Source: UBA4459 sp963776205
Lineage (GTDB): Bacteria; Bacteroidota; Bacteroidia; Bacteroidales; F082
NCBI GenBank assembly: GCA_963776205.1
Contig: CAVZLR010000003.1
Location: 1-64,000 of the forward strand
Reading direction: 5' to 3'
Length of the DNA stretch: 64,000 nucleotides
Part shown: one piece after another, positions 1 through 12,900 of the stretch
How the letters are laid out: each line of letters opens with the position of its first letter
Numbering within the stretch: the stretch's first letter is position 1
Made by a program: the position numbers and the translations under genes
The notes under the pieces: model-generated
Told to the model about the DNA's origin: nothing
Databases searched by the model: none
The model's input: only the letters and a program-made list of their open reading frames with translations

Positions 1-3000
1 TTGTAAGGTACATTGGCTATAAATCCTCCGCTTTCATATAAGTTGAATGAAAGTAATCCATCTGGTACGTCTCCACCGCCTGATCCTCCGTAAGGTCCTA
101 TCTCATATCCAAAAGCCAGATCAGGTGTTCCCTGGGCTGTGTACCACATAATGTGCGGGTTCCGCTACCGAAATCTTCGGTGATGTATAATCCTCCTGCT
201 ATATAATCCCCAAAATCTCCACTTACACTCTGACTTACGCCTGTGAGTAAGCCCGTGGCTATCTCCATCTGCTCAACCTGGCAGCCGCCTCCTGTAGTTG
301 TTCCGGTGAATACCCACAAGTAAGGGCCTCCTGATGTGAAATTATCATAGGCGGCACCATACATACTCGGTGGGCCTGTTATTACATCAAGGGTAGCTCC
401 GCTTTCATCGAACAGGGTTAATCTGTATCCCAGTTGTTACCCCAGAATCCATCTGCATCTGAATCATATGCTATGGCTCTTACTGCTGTTGGTGCCGTAA
501 AGCTTGATACCAACGTCTGTGCCGTGAAGTCCATCTTGTAAACAGTTGTCGAAGCTGCTGCACCATACATATAGGTGCCGTCAAATGCAAGGTCTCTTAA
601 TCCGCTTACACCAGGAATCGTAAAGGTTTCTATGAAATTACCATCCACATCAAACTTCACGATGTTATTGGAAGCCCATGCCGTGGCGTAAATAAATTCA
701 CCATCACATTCAGCTCCTGCCAATCCCGTTAAGCCGGATGGACCGTCCATATCAAATGAATACTGGATGTCCCAAAGCTCACGACCTGGTGAACTTGTTG
801 TGCCAGCACCATTTGGATTGGTTTCTGCATGAACTGCAGGCGCTGTCGATTTGACAATCAGCGAGCGATCCATAGCTGGTCCTGATACCGTCATCGGTGG
901 ATTCCACATAACCGGAATCTCATTGGTGCCATATACATACTCATCCATCAGGTTACGTGGAGGATACAAGAAGCCTGATGTGAATGTGTAGAAAATAGGT
1001 TCTGATGTTCCACAGCTATACAATGCACGTACGGCTGCTTCATATGTCTGACCATAAGTCAGGTTCTGATACATATATGTAGTTACATCTCCTGCTGTTT
1101 CAGCTACAAATCCGCCATCAAGGTATACGTAATATCCTACAGGCGCTTTGCCATAATATGACATTACATTGTCAATAGCCAGTCCTGATGCCCAGAATCC
1201 CTGGTCATCCGCATGGAATGCCAACATTACTGAAGCTTCCCCGGCTAGCATGTCCAGCTCTAACTGGTAGGTTGTCCATGCTGTTGCTGTTGGAATATTC
1301 GCTGCCAGTGTCCATGATGTTCCACCATTCAAGCTATACTCAACTGATCCCAGCTGACTAAATGCTCCGGTGAAATATGCGTCAAACTGTAGCATGAATC
1401 CTGTTGCATCTGTTAAGTCCATTTCTGGTAAAATCAGGTAATCACAACAGCCGTCATAATCACTGGCGTCATCATTTACACAGGCATACATGCCGTCTCC
1501 AGGAGGAATACTAAAGAATGTACTTCCGCCATTATCGGTCTGGAACCAACCTGTTCCATTTGATTCTGCCATCCAACCTGCTGGTGGGAAATCTGCTCCT
1601 TCAAATTCTTCCATGGCCATATACTCAAAATATGGTGAATCCCATGTAGCTATTGAGGTTTGTGGATTTACTACCAGGTTACGTGCTGGCATCATAACTT
1701 CTTGTAATACTACATTCTCTTCGTAGTCGTCATAGATCCAGATATTGTTATGTACGTAATCGATATATCCTGTTTTGGTTACTACCAGGTCGTAAGTGCC
1801 GTTAATTACACTATCAAATACAATAACACCGGTCTCGTCTGTAGTAGCTGTTAACTCCTGGAACGGATAGTTCTGGCCTGTTAACATCACTTCTGCACCT
1901 TCAGGTGACAGATCATCACACTGACTTACATTGATCGTTACAACATTGTCTAATAAATGCGCTACAATCTCTGAATAGGTTATAACTGATACATCGTCAT
2001 TGTCATAAGTTGCGGTTACACCATAAGCATAGAATCCAGCATCCAAATCTTCCCAGTCTGTATCATTGTACATCTGTGATGTCAATGCTGGCTCTATCAA
2101 GGTATGGGTGCCGTCTTCTGCATAAATTCCATTGTCAGGATCTATGTCACTTACGCGGTATAACTGGTAAGTAGCCAGATCGCGATCAGGATTTTCAACG
2201 ATGACTGGTGAATATTTTGCTTCGCCCTGGAATCCAGGTACACCATTCGGTGCTGTGGAAGCCATATATAGTTCTGGTGATAATTTACCAGGCCTGATCA
2301 GCTGCTCAGCTGATGCTGCCATGACATTGTCGCCAGGTCCGCTTACAATAGCACGCATCATGAAATCATTGTAGGCTGATACCATCCACTCGCCAGTAAC
2401 ATGTTTTACATAAGAACGATATACGGTCGGTGCATCCAGGTCAACACCGATAGGTGCTGCTGCTGGTGCTGCAACTACTTGACGATATGCCAGGTAGAAA
2501 TCACCGTCTTCCAGATCAACATCAAAGCCGTCGAAATAAGCCCATGCTTCGCTAACTGCAACAGTTGCTGAATCTAAAATAGTTCCGGGCATGCCGCCAG
2601 GACCATCATCATCCAATACTACGAATTCTACTGAACCCATCGCATCCATTCCTACATTCATATAAGCGCCTAATACAGTTACAGGGTATCCTGCCGGAGT
2701 GAACTTAACAGCTGACATGCCGCCGGCACCTACCCATGAGTAGTAATCTTCGGCTGTACCATCGTCATATGAGATCATATATGGGCCCATTGGTAATGAC
2801 CAGGTAACCATACATTCAGTGTCAGCTTCGTTTGGATCGGCCTCTACCCAATCAACCGGGTAAGGCTCTTCGCAAAGTTCAAAGTCAACATCAACAGCTG
2901 GTAAATCCCCAGCGTCAACAGTAGTTGCATCTGTCTGGTAACCCAATTTCTCTGCCATTACATAATAATCCTCATAAGGATTTACATATAGCATATAGGT

Positions 3001-6000
3001 TCCATCTTCTGCTGTTTCTGTCATAAATTCGTTTTCCAGGTCTTTGGTATCAACATAAGCTGTTACCATTACATTTCCTAATGGCTGGCCCGTGTTGCAA
3101 TCACGTACCGTTCCTGAAATAGTCGTGGGTTCAACTACATGCATGGTGTTCGGGATATTCCATTCGTTCGCAGGCATTTCGTTGGTTGTAATGAATAAGT
3201 CTTCATTATAGTCGCCTTCTTCAAAACCTTCTGAACTGTAAGTCATTGTGATATCCGCTGTCAGGCCTGCGCCAATTAAACCATAAAATGGTTGTACATC
3301 AACAATGAAATGTGATCCTGGAGGGCCCATATATAATGCAAGGCCATCATGAACATAAGCTGTGTTAAATGCTACTGATAATCCAACTGCAGGAGTTGAT
3401 GATTGGCAACCAATCGTATTTCCTGATATATCAGTGCCAGCGTCAATATTATCGTACTGTACAAGAATACTACCGTTAGCATATATGATTACTTGTGCAT
3501 CAAACAGCTGAGTCTGACCAAAATTCCTTACATCAACATACTGGATAACCAGCCTGTTTCCAAAATCTTGATAATGTACTGAAGAAGCACTCATTACCAA
3601 ATCATCCCAGAACCATGCAATGAAATCATTCAGCGTTGAGCTATTAGTTGGAATATTAGAATTGCCCAATGTTACATATTGATCTTTAAAAATAACTGTA
3701 CCATTGGAATTGATCCAAAATTGAGTTTTTGTTTCTCCATAGAATGGAAATGCAAAACTAATGGGGAATGGGCCAACATGATTATCATCTCCAAGTCCGC
3801 CAACAACTGTTCCTGTACCTGAAATATCTTGCCAGTTAAATACCGGTCCGCCAGCTTCATCACTGTCAATCCAAACATAACCGAATGCATCAGGGCCACC
3901 GGCTCCCCTGATTACAGGATTACCTTGTCCATCAAACTCATCGTCTTTTCCTTTCATTTCGTCGCTACCCACAGGTGCACGGAACGTGGTTTCGTTAGGT
4001 ACGAAATTCGGATCACTTACCAGCGCCCTGGCTGCATAGTCAGGGAATGTAAATTCCAATACGCCGTTGTTGCAGTTTTCCAGCTCAAGCATTACTTCCT
4101 GCTGGGTTTCTGCCCACTGTGTGTTTTCAGGGTTGAAAGGATCCCAGCATAAAGCGGGTTCAAACCATTCAACTTCAACAGGACCTACCAAAACACCGTC
4201 ACCTTCTAAGAAGATAGGTTGCAATTCGTATTCATACACACCAAAGTCCGGTAACATATCCATATATGAATTAGTAGTTACCGTTGTTAACAGCACCCCA
4301 TCCCTGAATATCAGGTAGTATTCGATGGTCACATCTCTCAATGCACTCCATGAAAGGGTAACTTCACCTGTTACAGGATCGGTTAGCTCTGCTGTAAAAT
4401 CATCAATGATCGGGAATGGATCTCCTGCTATGGTCATCGTTACAGGAATAACAATGGAACCCACATTTGGGTTTGTATATACCTCAATATCGGCATGATA
4501 TACCTCGCCTGCAACAGTTCCTGCTGCATCAAAGTTGGTGCCTATGTTGAAGGAACCGCCACCAGGGGCTACGATGCCTACATAATCATCCAAAGTGAGC
4601 CAGCCGCCAACACCGCCGCCGCCTGATCCTTCAATGAGGAAGGGCATACCCTGTCCTGTACCTGTACCAGTGTCATTAAATGCGCCCCATGAACCAGCCA
4701 GGTTCTGCTGTGCATTTCCTGTTGTTGTCAACCCATTAATGGTCACCGGTGGGCACCATGGACCTGAACTAAGTGAACCATCCAACATTACCTCTACCCA
4801 ATAAGTACCGGGATCTAGCGTAAGACTTGGTGTTAAACAAACTACTTCCATGATCGGACGAGCAGTAGTTCCACCTGATGTTTCTGTTACACGGTAAATA
4901 TTTGACCATTGCGTTGAGGTCATCCTGTTGGTAACAAAATCACCCCAGATGGCTGTACCACCAGATGATGGATTCCCATCATATATGGTAAAATAAGCTC
5001 CGGTTATAGTTGATGTAGTTGAAGAATTCGTCTGATATCCATAGAAAGTAAAACTTTCTACGGTCCATGTGGCTGTCACTTCAAAATCATCTGCAATTCT
5101 GTTATCGTAAAATACCTGGAAGCCTCCTCCCAGTGTATTCATACCCAATGAAACACTTTGCAAAACACTTTCATCTGCACCACCTGAACCAGTGCCAGGG
5201 CTGTTTACCAAGGGACCGTTATCAAATAATAACGCGCGGTTGCTGGCCAGCGATTTGGTTTCACTGGGCACCACATTGATTACACCACCCGGCTGGGCAG
5301 TCTCAACAGCAGGTGCAAAGTTTTCATCAAATACAGGGGGTGTTGTGTTTGCAACAGATGCAGCAGGATATACCACAAAAGCAGTCCAGTTTAAAGGGCC
5401 ATCACCTGTATTCAGTAAACTCAAATAAGTCGTCATATACTCATTTGGATGTAAAGTTTCATCAAATATCAAAGGAGATATGGTGATGTTAGGGGCAGTT
5501 AGAGTGAAATTCTGCATTACAGTTGTCCCGGTTACCGTAGTAACAGAAGCTGTTGCAGGATTATAACCGTCTTTTGTGGCTGCCAATGTCCATGTGCCAT
5601 CAGCAATATTATAAAACTCATAATAACCCGTTGGGCCTGTCATGGTTGTACGGCCACTTGTAGTTTCTTCAATGGTAACGCCTGCAATGGTTTGTCCGCC
5701 ACCATTTAAGGCATACCCAACAATGCTAGCCGGGTCAGCAGTACCATTTAAGGCAAACGACATATCCAATGCTATTCCTTGAAAAATGGTAAATGGTGTC
5801 CACGTTGTATACGGACCAAACCCACCCCCAGGATTTATAAAATAGGATTCATTGTTGACAACAGCCATATCATTATCGGCAAAACCCCATTGGCCATATG
5901 TAACATAGGCTCCTTCTGCCTGTACACAAATCCAATATGTACCAGGCGTCAGAATCACAGCTGACGGTAAGTCAAAATCGAAAGTACCGTTCATGCTTCC

Positions 6001-6399
6001 AATAGCGGTCATGTTCATAGCCGACTCAAAATAAGTTGCTGCCGGCATCCCTGCATCGTCTGCATAGAAATACACATTAACCTGTGTAAATCCTCCAGCT
6101 CCGCCCCATTCACCTCCTGTCGCTGTTACCGATGTAATAGCCCATTGTTCTCCTGGAGGAACTATAAAGTCATCAGCAACAAAACCATCATAAATATCAT
6201 AAGCAGTTTCGAAATTTTGACATGTGTATGCCCCGGCAATTGGAGTCCCCAATTGATCGTACAGCACATCTCTGCTGCTTCTTTCGTCAGAGAAATTGAC
6301 TTTTAAGTCGCTTCCTCCGGTTGTGATTTGTTGTGCCCAAATCACTGATGATGAGAGCATAAACGCCATCAACATCAAATAAATTGTAAATTTTCTCAT
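1..6399 (-). CDS. Giant multidomain secreted protein, paralogue 1 (partial, frameshifted)
   Basis: A long minus-strand gene that runs off the left edge. The open part (418-6399) gives 1,993 residues, starting with a signal peptide (about residues 1-22, ending VIWAQ). Then come a carboxypeptidase-regulatory-like domain (about 225-300, VGYALNGGG), a fibronectin-III-like segment, a second regulatory-like domain (SGTVRDCNTG), a jelly-roll-like segment with DNVMSYYG and the start of a beta-propeller-like stretch. The frame breaks near 418 (a T appears missing, so NWDT-D stops) and again near 165; in between and beyond, reading continues in other frames with clear homology to paralogue 2 (GGSGGG, VPDGLLSFNLY). 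The missing end probably lies about 1.8 kb left of the window and, by analogy, would carry a T9SS sorting domain. It is probably a cell-surface or secreted adhesin-like protein; no catalytic motif is visible. The frameshifts may be sequencing errors. Confidence 0.8.
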
Positions 6400-6724
6400 A
6401 GTACTATAAAATTTAATGAATAAAAGAAAGTCCCAAATTCTTATGTATTAATCTGGTATGATAGTAACAAATGTATGACTTATATCAATTAATCCAAATA
6501 TAAATAGACTTTTTTATACACTTTTTAGTTGTTAATCCTAATTTTTTAGTATGATATTTTACATATTATTCACATCTCAAGGCGGCGTTGTACTTTTTTA
6601 CTCTTTTCCTTACCCCGCATCATTTATATTTATTTAAGCCATTTGTTTGATTTTGGACGCATTTCGCGCCTACATAAAGGTGTGTGAGACCTTTTTGCCA
6701 ATAGGCAGGAATACTCCCAAACAA

Positions 6725-6905
6725 GATTGTCATTTCGACGACGAAGGAGGAGGAATCTCCTTAGAGAGAACTGCTTGCCGGGGAGATCTCTCACATACGT
6801 TCGAGATGACAGGGGGAGTAGAAGGAGATCTCTCAGTCACTCCGCTCCTTCGAGATGACAGGAAGGTGCACTGGAAATCTCTCACACTTGTTCGAGATGA
6901 CAAGG
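6725..6905. repeat. Palindromic interspersed repeat cluster (small)
   Basis: Units begin TGTCATTTCGACGACGAAGG and end GTTCGAGATGACA, so the outer arms (TGTCATTTCGA / TCGAGATGACA) are near-inverted copies, with inner arms AATCTCC / GGAGATCTC. Three half-units follow each other (ends near 6812, 6862 and 6901). The same unit recurs many times at 15.38-16.72 kb. It resembles REP/MITE-type repeats that can fold as hairpins. I infer it is non-coding. Confidence 0.8.
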
Positions 6906-6912
6906 AGAGCAC

Positions 6913-6950
6913 AAAAAAAAAGGGCTGCACAATGGCAGCCCTTTTTGTTT
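6913..6950 (-). terminator. Rho-independent terminator of giant paralogue 2
   Basis: A 10-bp perfect stem, AAAGGGCTGC (6919-6928) with GCAGCCCTTT (6935-6944), with a 6-nt loop. On the minus strand it is followed by a run of T. It lies 23 bases past the stop of the 2,647-residue gene. A shorter T run on the plus side makes it possibly bidirectional. Confidence 0.85.
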
Positions 6951-6972
6951 ATGTAGTTCCGTAATGAACCTG

Positions 6973-9900
6973 CTATCTTGCTATGGCAAAACGTTTGGTT
7001 ATTACTTCGCTTTCAGTCTCTATGCGTACCAGGTATATGCCTGATTCAAAGTCTGATGTGTTCAGTACAACCTTGTTCTGGCTCATCTCTGAACTCAGTA
7101 CAAGCTGACCAACGTAGTTGATCACTGTTATCCTTGTCATTTCAGTATTTGCAGTGATAGTCACCTGGTCACGCGCTGGGTTAGGATAGAGGTTGGTTGT
7201 TAATGCATCCTGATTCGCAACATCCGTAATTAAGATACATACATAATCCATCTCCTCTGCCATATCTAAAGCAAAGTCTGATTCACACTCGTCTTCTTCA
7301 CTCATGTAAACCGCTGTTACTTTATAACAGTATTCTCCCATCTCAGCTGCATCGAAGTAGCAGTATTCACTTACGCCTTCTTCTGCCATTACTGTGCCTA
7401 TTAAACTGTACTCGCCCATAGCGGTTTCACTCCTGTAAACATTGAAGTGTGCCAGCTCTCTTTCTGCACTCATACCTACTTGTGTTAAAGTAGCATCTGT
7501 AGTTGAAAGTGTTGCTGCTGTCGTTAAACCTGGTGTTACAGGCAATGGATCAACGTTGCCGCCAATAGCCACTGTTGCACCGTAATCGGTAGTTACAAAG
7601 CCTCTCATTAACCATGCACGGTTATTTATACCAGATCCTATTGCTAAAGTAGTCCATGCACCAGCATCCCAGTATAAGTCACCGTTTGGATCATATGTAC
7701 CCATATCTAAGGTGATACCAGGGCCATATGTGTTGGCCGGTCCGGTATAATACATACATATCCATAATGGCTCTGTATGATCGATCATCACCGCTTCGCT
7801 GAAAATAAAATCATTCCAGTCGTCGCCGGTTACAAACTGATCCGTTACATCTTCCACGTATAATGGGGTAGATGGATCAGGATTGTCACCTTGAAGAACT
7901 TTTACTGATACTGTTCCTACACCTAGTAGTCTGCTGTCAACAAACGCACGGTATTGGGTTACGGCTGCGCCTTCAAAGTCTGCCAGATCTGCTGCATCAA
8001 CTTTTATTGCTACGTCAGCATCCCAGTCGCCTGTGCTTCCCCATACATACTCAATGCTCTCATCGTCATAGTAGAACCACTGTGATACAAATTCCTCAAC
8101 TTCAGCTTCCCAACATACTTCTGCACCAAAGTCATCTGTTGCATTCCATACGTATTCGCCGCTCAAGTTAAATGGTGCATCACAGGTGCGATACAGACAT
8201 ACATTGTCAAGATTCCATGCAATCACATCGAAACTATTGGCACCTTCGGCAACAAAAGCTACCTGGAATGCGCCATCAAGGGCATAGTTAGTAATGTCGA
8301 GGTGGAAGCTTGTGAAAGCAAAGCTGCCATCTTCATTGTCTAATGTGGCAACATTCATCCAAGACGTACCGTTATGTACTTTAACAACCATCTTCTCGTC
8401 ACCTGTTGCATTCCTGTTATTCAGGGACACATCACAGTCTAACCAGATACGGCCTTCTGTTAACATATCGGCGTTCATTGGAGGACTTACCAACCATGAT
8501 TCATAATCTGCGCCTGGATCCGGATCCCAGTTCCATTGTGCTGATGGAGCATCGTTTCCTACCTGGCTGTTGATCGTCCAGTTGTCATCGTATGTCATCC
8601 ATCCGTTGAAATCGTATCCTTGTGCAAAGTCCTCACAGAATGGAAGATCAAGACCCCATACAACACATACTTCATGTGGGCCTTCGGCTACTGATTCTCC
8701 AATTTCTCCAGGGAATCCAAATACAGTGAGGTCATAAAGAGCTGTTACTTCATAGTTGTAACATCCTGGCAACAGGTTGTTTTCAACATACATGATCCAG
8801 TCCTCAGTTCCTTCACCATTGTAAGGTACGTTGGCGAGGAAATCACCTCTTTTGTAAAGGTTGAATGAAAGTAATCCATCAGGTACATTTCCACCGCCTG
8901 ATCCACCTGTACTAGGTACACCAAACGCTGTCATTTGTAATTCTGGTAATGTAGTTAAGAATGTAGTTCCACCAGTTACTGGGTCTAATGCCCTTAACTC
9001 GCCAGCAAATGCTGTATTGTTAAATGCAGTCAGGTAAATAACATCGTCATCAGCATTGTAGTTACCACCTTGTCCAAAGTTGGCATCGAAACCTAATGAA
9101 CCAAGTGCCACAACATCACCTGTTGCTTTATCAATTGTATAAGAAGCATCTGTAACCAGACACCATCCGTACATCTGACCTGATCCGTCAATAGCGATAT
9201 CAATTAAACCAGGAGCTACAGTGTTTGAAGAACCAATAGGTGTAATTACACCAGTTGTCAAATCAACTGTTCCAATCTGTGATGAAGTTAAACCAGCATC
9301 TGTCATACCTACATACATGGTATTGGTAGTTCTGTCGCATGCCATTCCGTTCACGCCCATTGCTCCGGCTCCGGAGAATGCAGCTATCATGGTAGCAGTT
9401 CCAGTAGCCACATCAATAGAATACAGATCATCACCCCAGTTAGCAGCAACATATAAGTTGTCAGCATCACCGTTCATGAAATCACCTGAAGCTGGGTCAA
9501 TGGCAGAGGCACCAATGGTAGTTGTACCATAAGTTCCCATATCCATTGTGTACAGGTTACTTGCAACACCTCCCTGAGGAGCAGTAATCCATGCGATGTT
9601 ATCACCATCTCTTGTAATATCAAGATAAACTGAAGACGGTGCATCACCTGATGCCTGTGATCCGGCAGGGATTGCATATAATGAATGATTGCTAGTTCCT
9701 TCAACTGGATCCGTTTGAGGATTTGGTACGCTCATAGCAGGTCCTGCTACGGTCATCGGTGGATTCCAGAACAATGGAACTTCATTTGTATTGTATACAT
9801 ACTCGTCCATTAAGTTACGTGGAGGATACAGATAGCCTGATGTGAATGTATAGAAAATAGGATCTGATGTTCCACAGCTATACAATGCACGTACGGCTGC

Positions 9901-12900
9901 TTCATATGTCTGACCATAAGTCAGGTTCTGATACTGATAGGTAGTTACATCTCCTGCTGTTTCAGCTACAAATCCGCCATCAAGATATACGTAATATCCT
10001 ACAGGCGCTTTGCCATAATATGACATTACATTGTCAATAGCCAGTCCTGATGCCCAGAATCCCTGGTCATCCGCATGGAATGCCAACATTACTGAAGCTT
10101 CCCCGGCTAGCATGTCCAGCTCTAACTGGTAGGTTGTCCATGCTGTTGCTGTTGGAATATTCGCTGCCAGGGTCCATGATGTTCCACCATTCAAGCTATA
10201 CTCAACTGATCCCAGATGACTAAATGCTCCGGTGAAATAAGCGTCAAACTGAAGCATGAATCCTGTTGCGTCTGTTAAGTCCATTTCTGGTAAAATCAGG
10301 TAATCACAACAGCCGTCATAATCACTGGCGTCATCATTTACACAGGCATACATGCCGTCTCCAGGAGGAATACTAAAGAATGTACTTCCGCCATTATCGG
10401 TCTGGAACCAACCTGTTCCATTTGATTCTGCCATCCAACCTGCTGGTGGGAAATCTGCTCCTTCAAATTCTTCCATGGCCATATACTCAAAGTATGGTGA
10501 ATCCCATGTAGCTATTGAGGTTTGTGGATTTACTACCAGGTTACGTGCTGGCATCATAACTTCTTGTAATACTACATTCTCTTCGTAGTCGTCATAGATC
10601 CAGATGTTGTTATGTACGTAATCAATATAACCTGTTTTGGTTACTACCAGGTCGTAAGTTCCGTTTATTACGCTATCAAATACAATAACCCCAGTCTCGT
10701 CAGTAGTAGCTGTTAACTCCTGGAACGGATAGTTCTGGCCTGTTAACATCACTTCTGCGCCTTCCGGTGACAGATCATCACACTGACTTACATTGATCGT
10801 TACAACATTGTCTAATAAATGCGCTACAATCTCTGAATAGGTTATAACTGATACATCGTCATTGTCATAAGTTGCGGTTACACCATAAGCATAGAAACCT
10901 GCATCCAAATCTTCCCAGTCTGTGTCATTGTACATCTGTGATGTCAATGCTGGCTCTATTAATGTATGGGTGCCGTCTTCTGCATAAATTCCATTGTCAG
11001 GATCTATGTCACTTACGCGGTATAACTGGTAAGTAGCCAGATCGCGATCAGGATTTTCAACGATGACTGGTGAATATTTTGCTTCGCCCTGGAATCCAGG
11101 TACACCATTCGGTGCTGTGGAAGCCATATATAGTTCTGGTGATAATTTACCAGGCCTGATCAGCTGCTCAGCTGATGCTGCCATGACATTGTCGCCAGGT
11201 CCGCTTACAATAGCACGCATCATGAAATCATTGTAGGCTGATACCATCCAGTCGCCAGTAGCTGACTTAACATATGAACGATATACGGTTGGTACATCCA
11301 GGTCAACACCGATAGGTGCTGCTGCTGGTGCTGCAACTACTTGACGATATGCCAGGTAGAAATCGCCGTCTTCCAGATCAACATCAAAGCCGTCGAAATA
11401 AGCCCATGCTTCGCTAACTGCAACAGTTGCTGAATCTAAAATAGTTCCGGGCATGCCGCCAGGACCATCATCATCCAATACTACGAATTCTACTGAACCC
11501 ATCGCATCCATTCCTACATTCATATAAGCGCCTAATACAGTTACAGGGTATCCTGCCGGAGTGAACTTAACAGCTGACATGCCGCCTGCTCCAATCCATG
11601 AGAAATAATCTTCGGCTGTACCATCGTCATATGAGATCATATATGGGCCCATTGGTAATGACCAGGTAACCATACATTCAGTGTCAGCTTCGTTTGGATC
11701 GGCCTCTACCCAATCAACCGGATAAGGCTCTTCGCAAAGTTCAAAGTCAACATCAACAGCTGGTAAATCCCCAGCGTCAACAGTAGTTGCATCTGTCTGG
11801 TAACCCAATTTCTCTGCCATTACATAATAATCCTCATAAGGATTTACATATAGCATATAGGTTCCATCTTCTGCTGTTTCTGTCATAAATTCGTTTTCCA
11901 GGTCTTTTGTATCAACATAAGCTGTTACCATTACATTTCCTAATGGCTGGCCTGTGTTGCAATCCCTTACGGTTCCTGCAATAGTTGTTGGTTCAACTAC
12001 ATGCATGGTGTTTGGAATATACCATTCGTTAATAGGCATTTCATTGGTCAGAATCATTAGGTCCTCATTATAATCACCTTCCTCAAAGCCTTCAGAGCTG
12101 TAAGTCATTGTGATATTAACCGTTTCACCTTCGTCAATTAATCCCCAGAAAGGATTAACATCTACGATGAAATGTGATCCCGGAGGGCCTATATATATAG
12201 CCATGTCTTCATGCACATAAGCAGCGTTATTAACCACTTGTAATCCATCAGTTGCAGTACTGTTTTCTATTCCAATTGTACAGCTATTTGTAATATCTTC
12301 AAGTGTTTGATACTGGAATAACATTCTTCCATTGGCATAAAGAATTGCCTGGAATGTGTATACGTTAGTTCCCAGGAATCTTGTAACATCAGTCCATTGA
12401 ATTACAAAATAGGTGCCTCCATCATATGTAAATACGTCAGATGAAGTTTGAACATCCAGGTCATCCCATAATACAGCAATCAGATCATTTGGATCAGTTG
12501 TATTTGGTATAGGATCATTACTAAAGTCTGTTCCATCAGCACCAAATGTTAAATAACCATTAGAAGCTATTTTTACAAGTGTTTTGGTTTCGCCATAAAA
12601 ATCAAAAGGAAATGGCAAAGCAACTTCAACAAAACCATCATCAGCATCTAAACCTGTGTTAACTCCAATACCTGAAATTTCCATCCAGTTATAAACAGGA
12701 CCACCTGCTTCGTCGCTGTCAATCCATACATATCCAAAAGCGTCAGGACCACCGGCACCCAAAACTACTGGATTACCCTGTCCATCCAATGAAGTATCGC
12801 CTTTATCGTCAGAACGTGAACCATCATAACCTGCTGGTACGCTAACATCATTCTTCTCAATATTAGGATCGTTTAATAATGCCATTGCTGCATATTCAGG

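Larger units (their letters stand above)
6400..6972. other. Intergenic region between the two giant genes
   Basis: No gene is supported here. From 6400 to about 6640 it is AT-rich and would hold the promoter of paralogue 1, but I see no clear promoter match. From about 6725 to 6905 it holds palindromic interspersed repeat units, and 6913-6950 is a terminator for the upstream paralogue 2. Short open frames on both strands are only readings through the repeats. Confidence 0.7.

Noticed and set aside
1490..1726. A 78-residue plus-strand open frame that has an identical twin at 10352-10588
   Set aside because: It lies antisense within the near-identical core of the two giant genes; identity comes from the coding strand, and the product has no features of a real protein.
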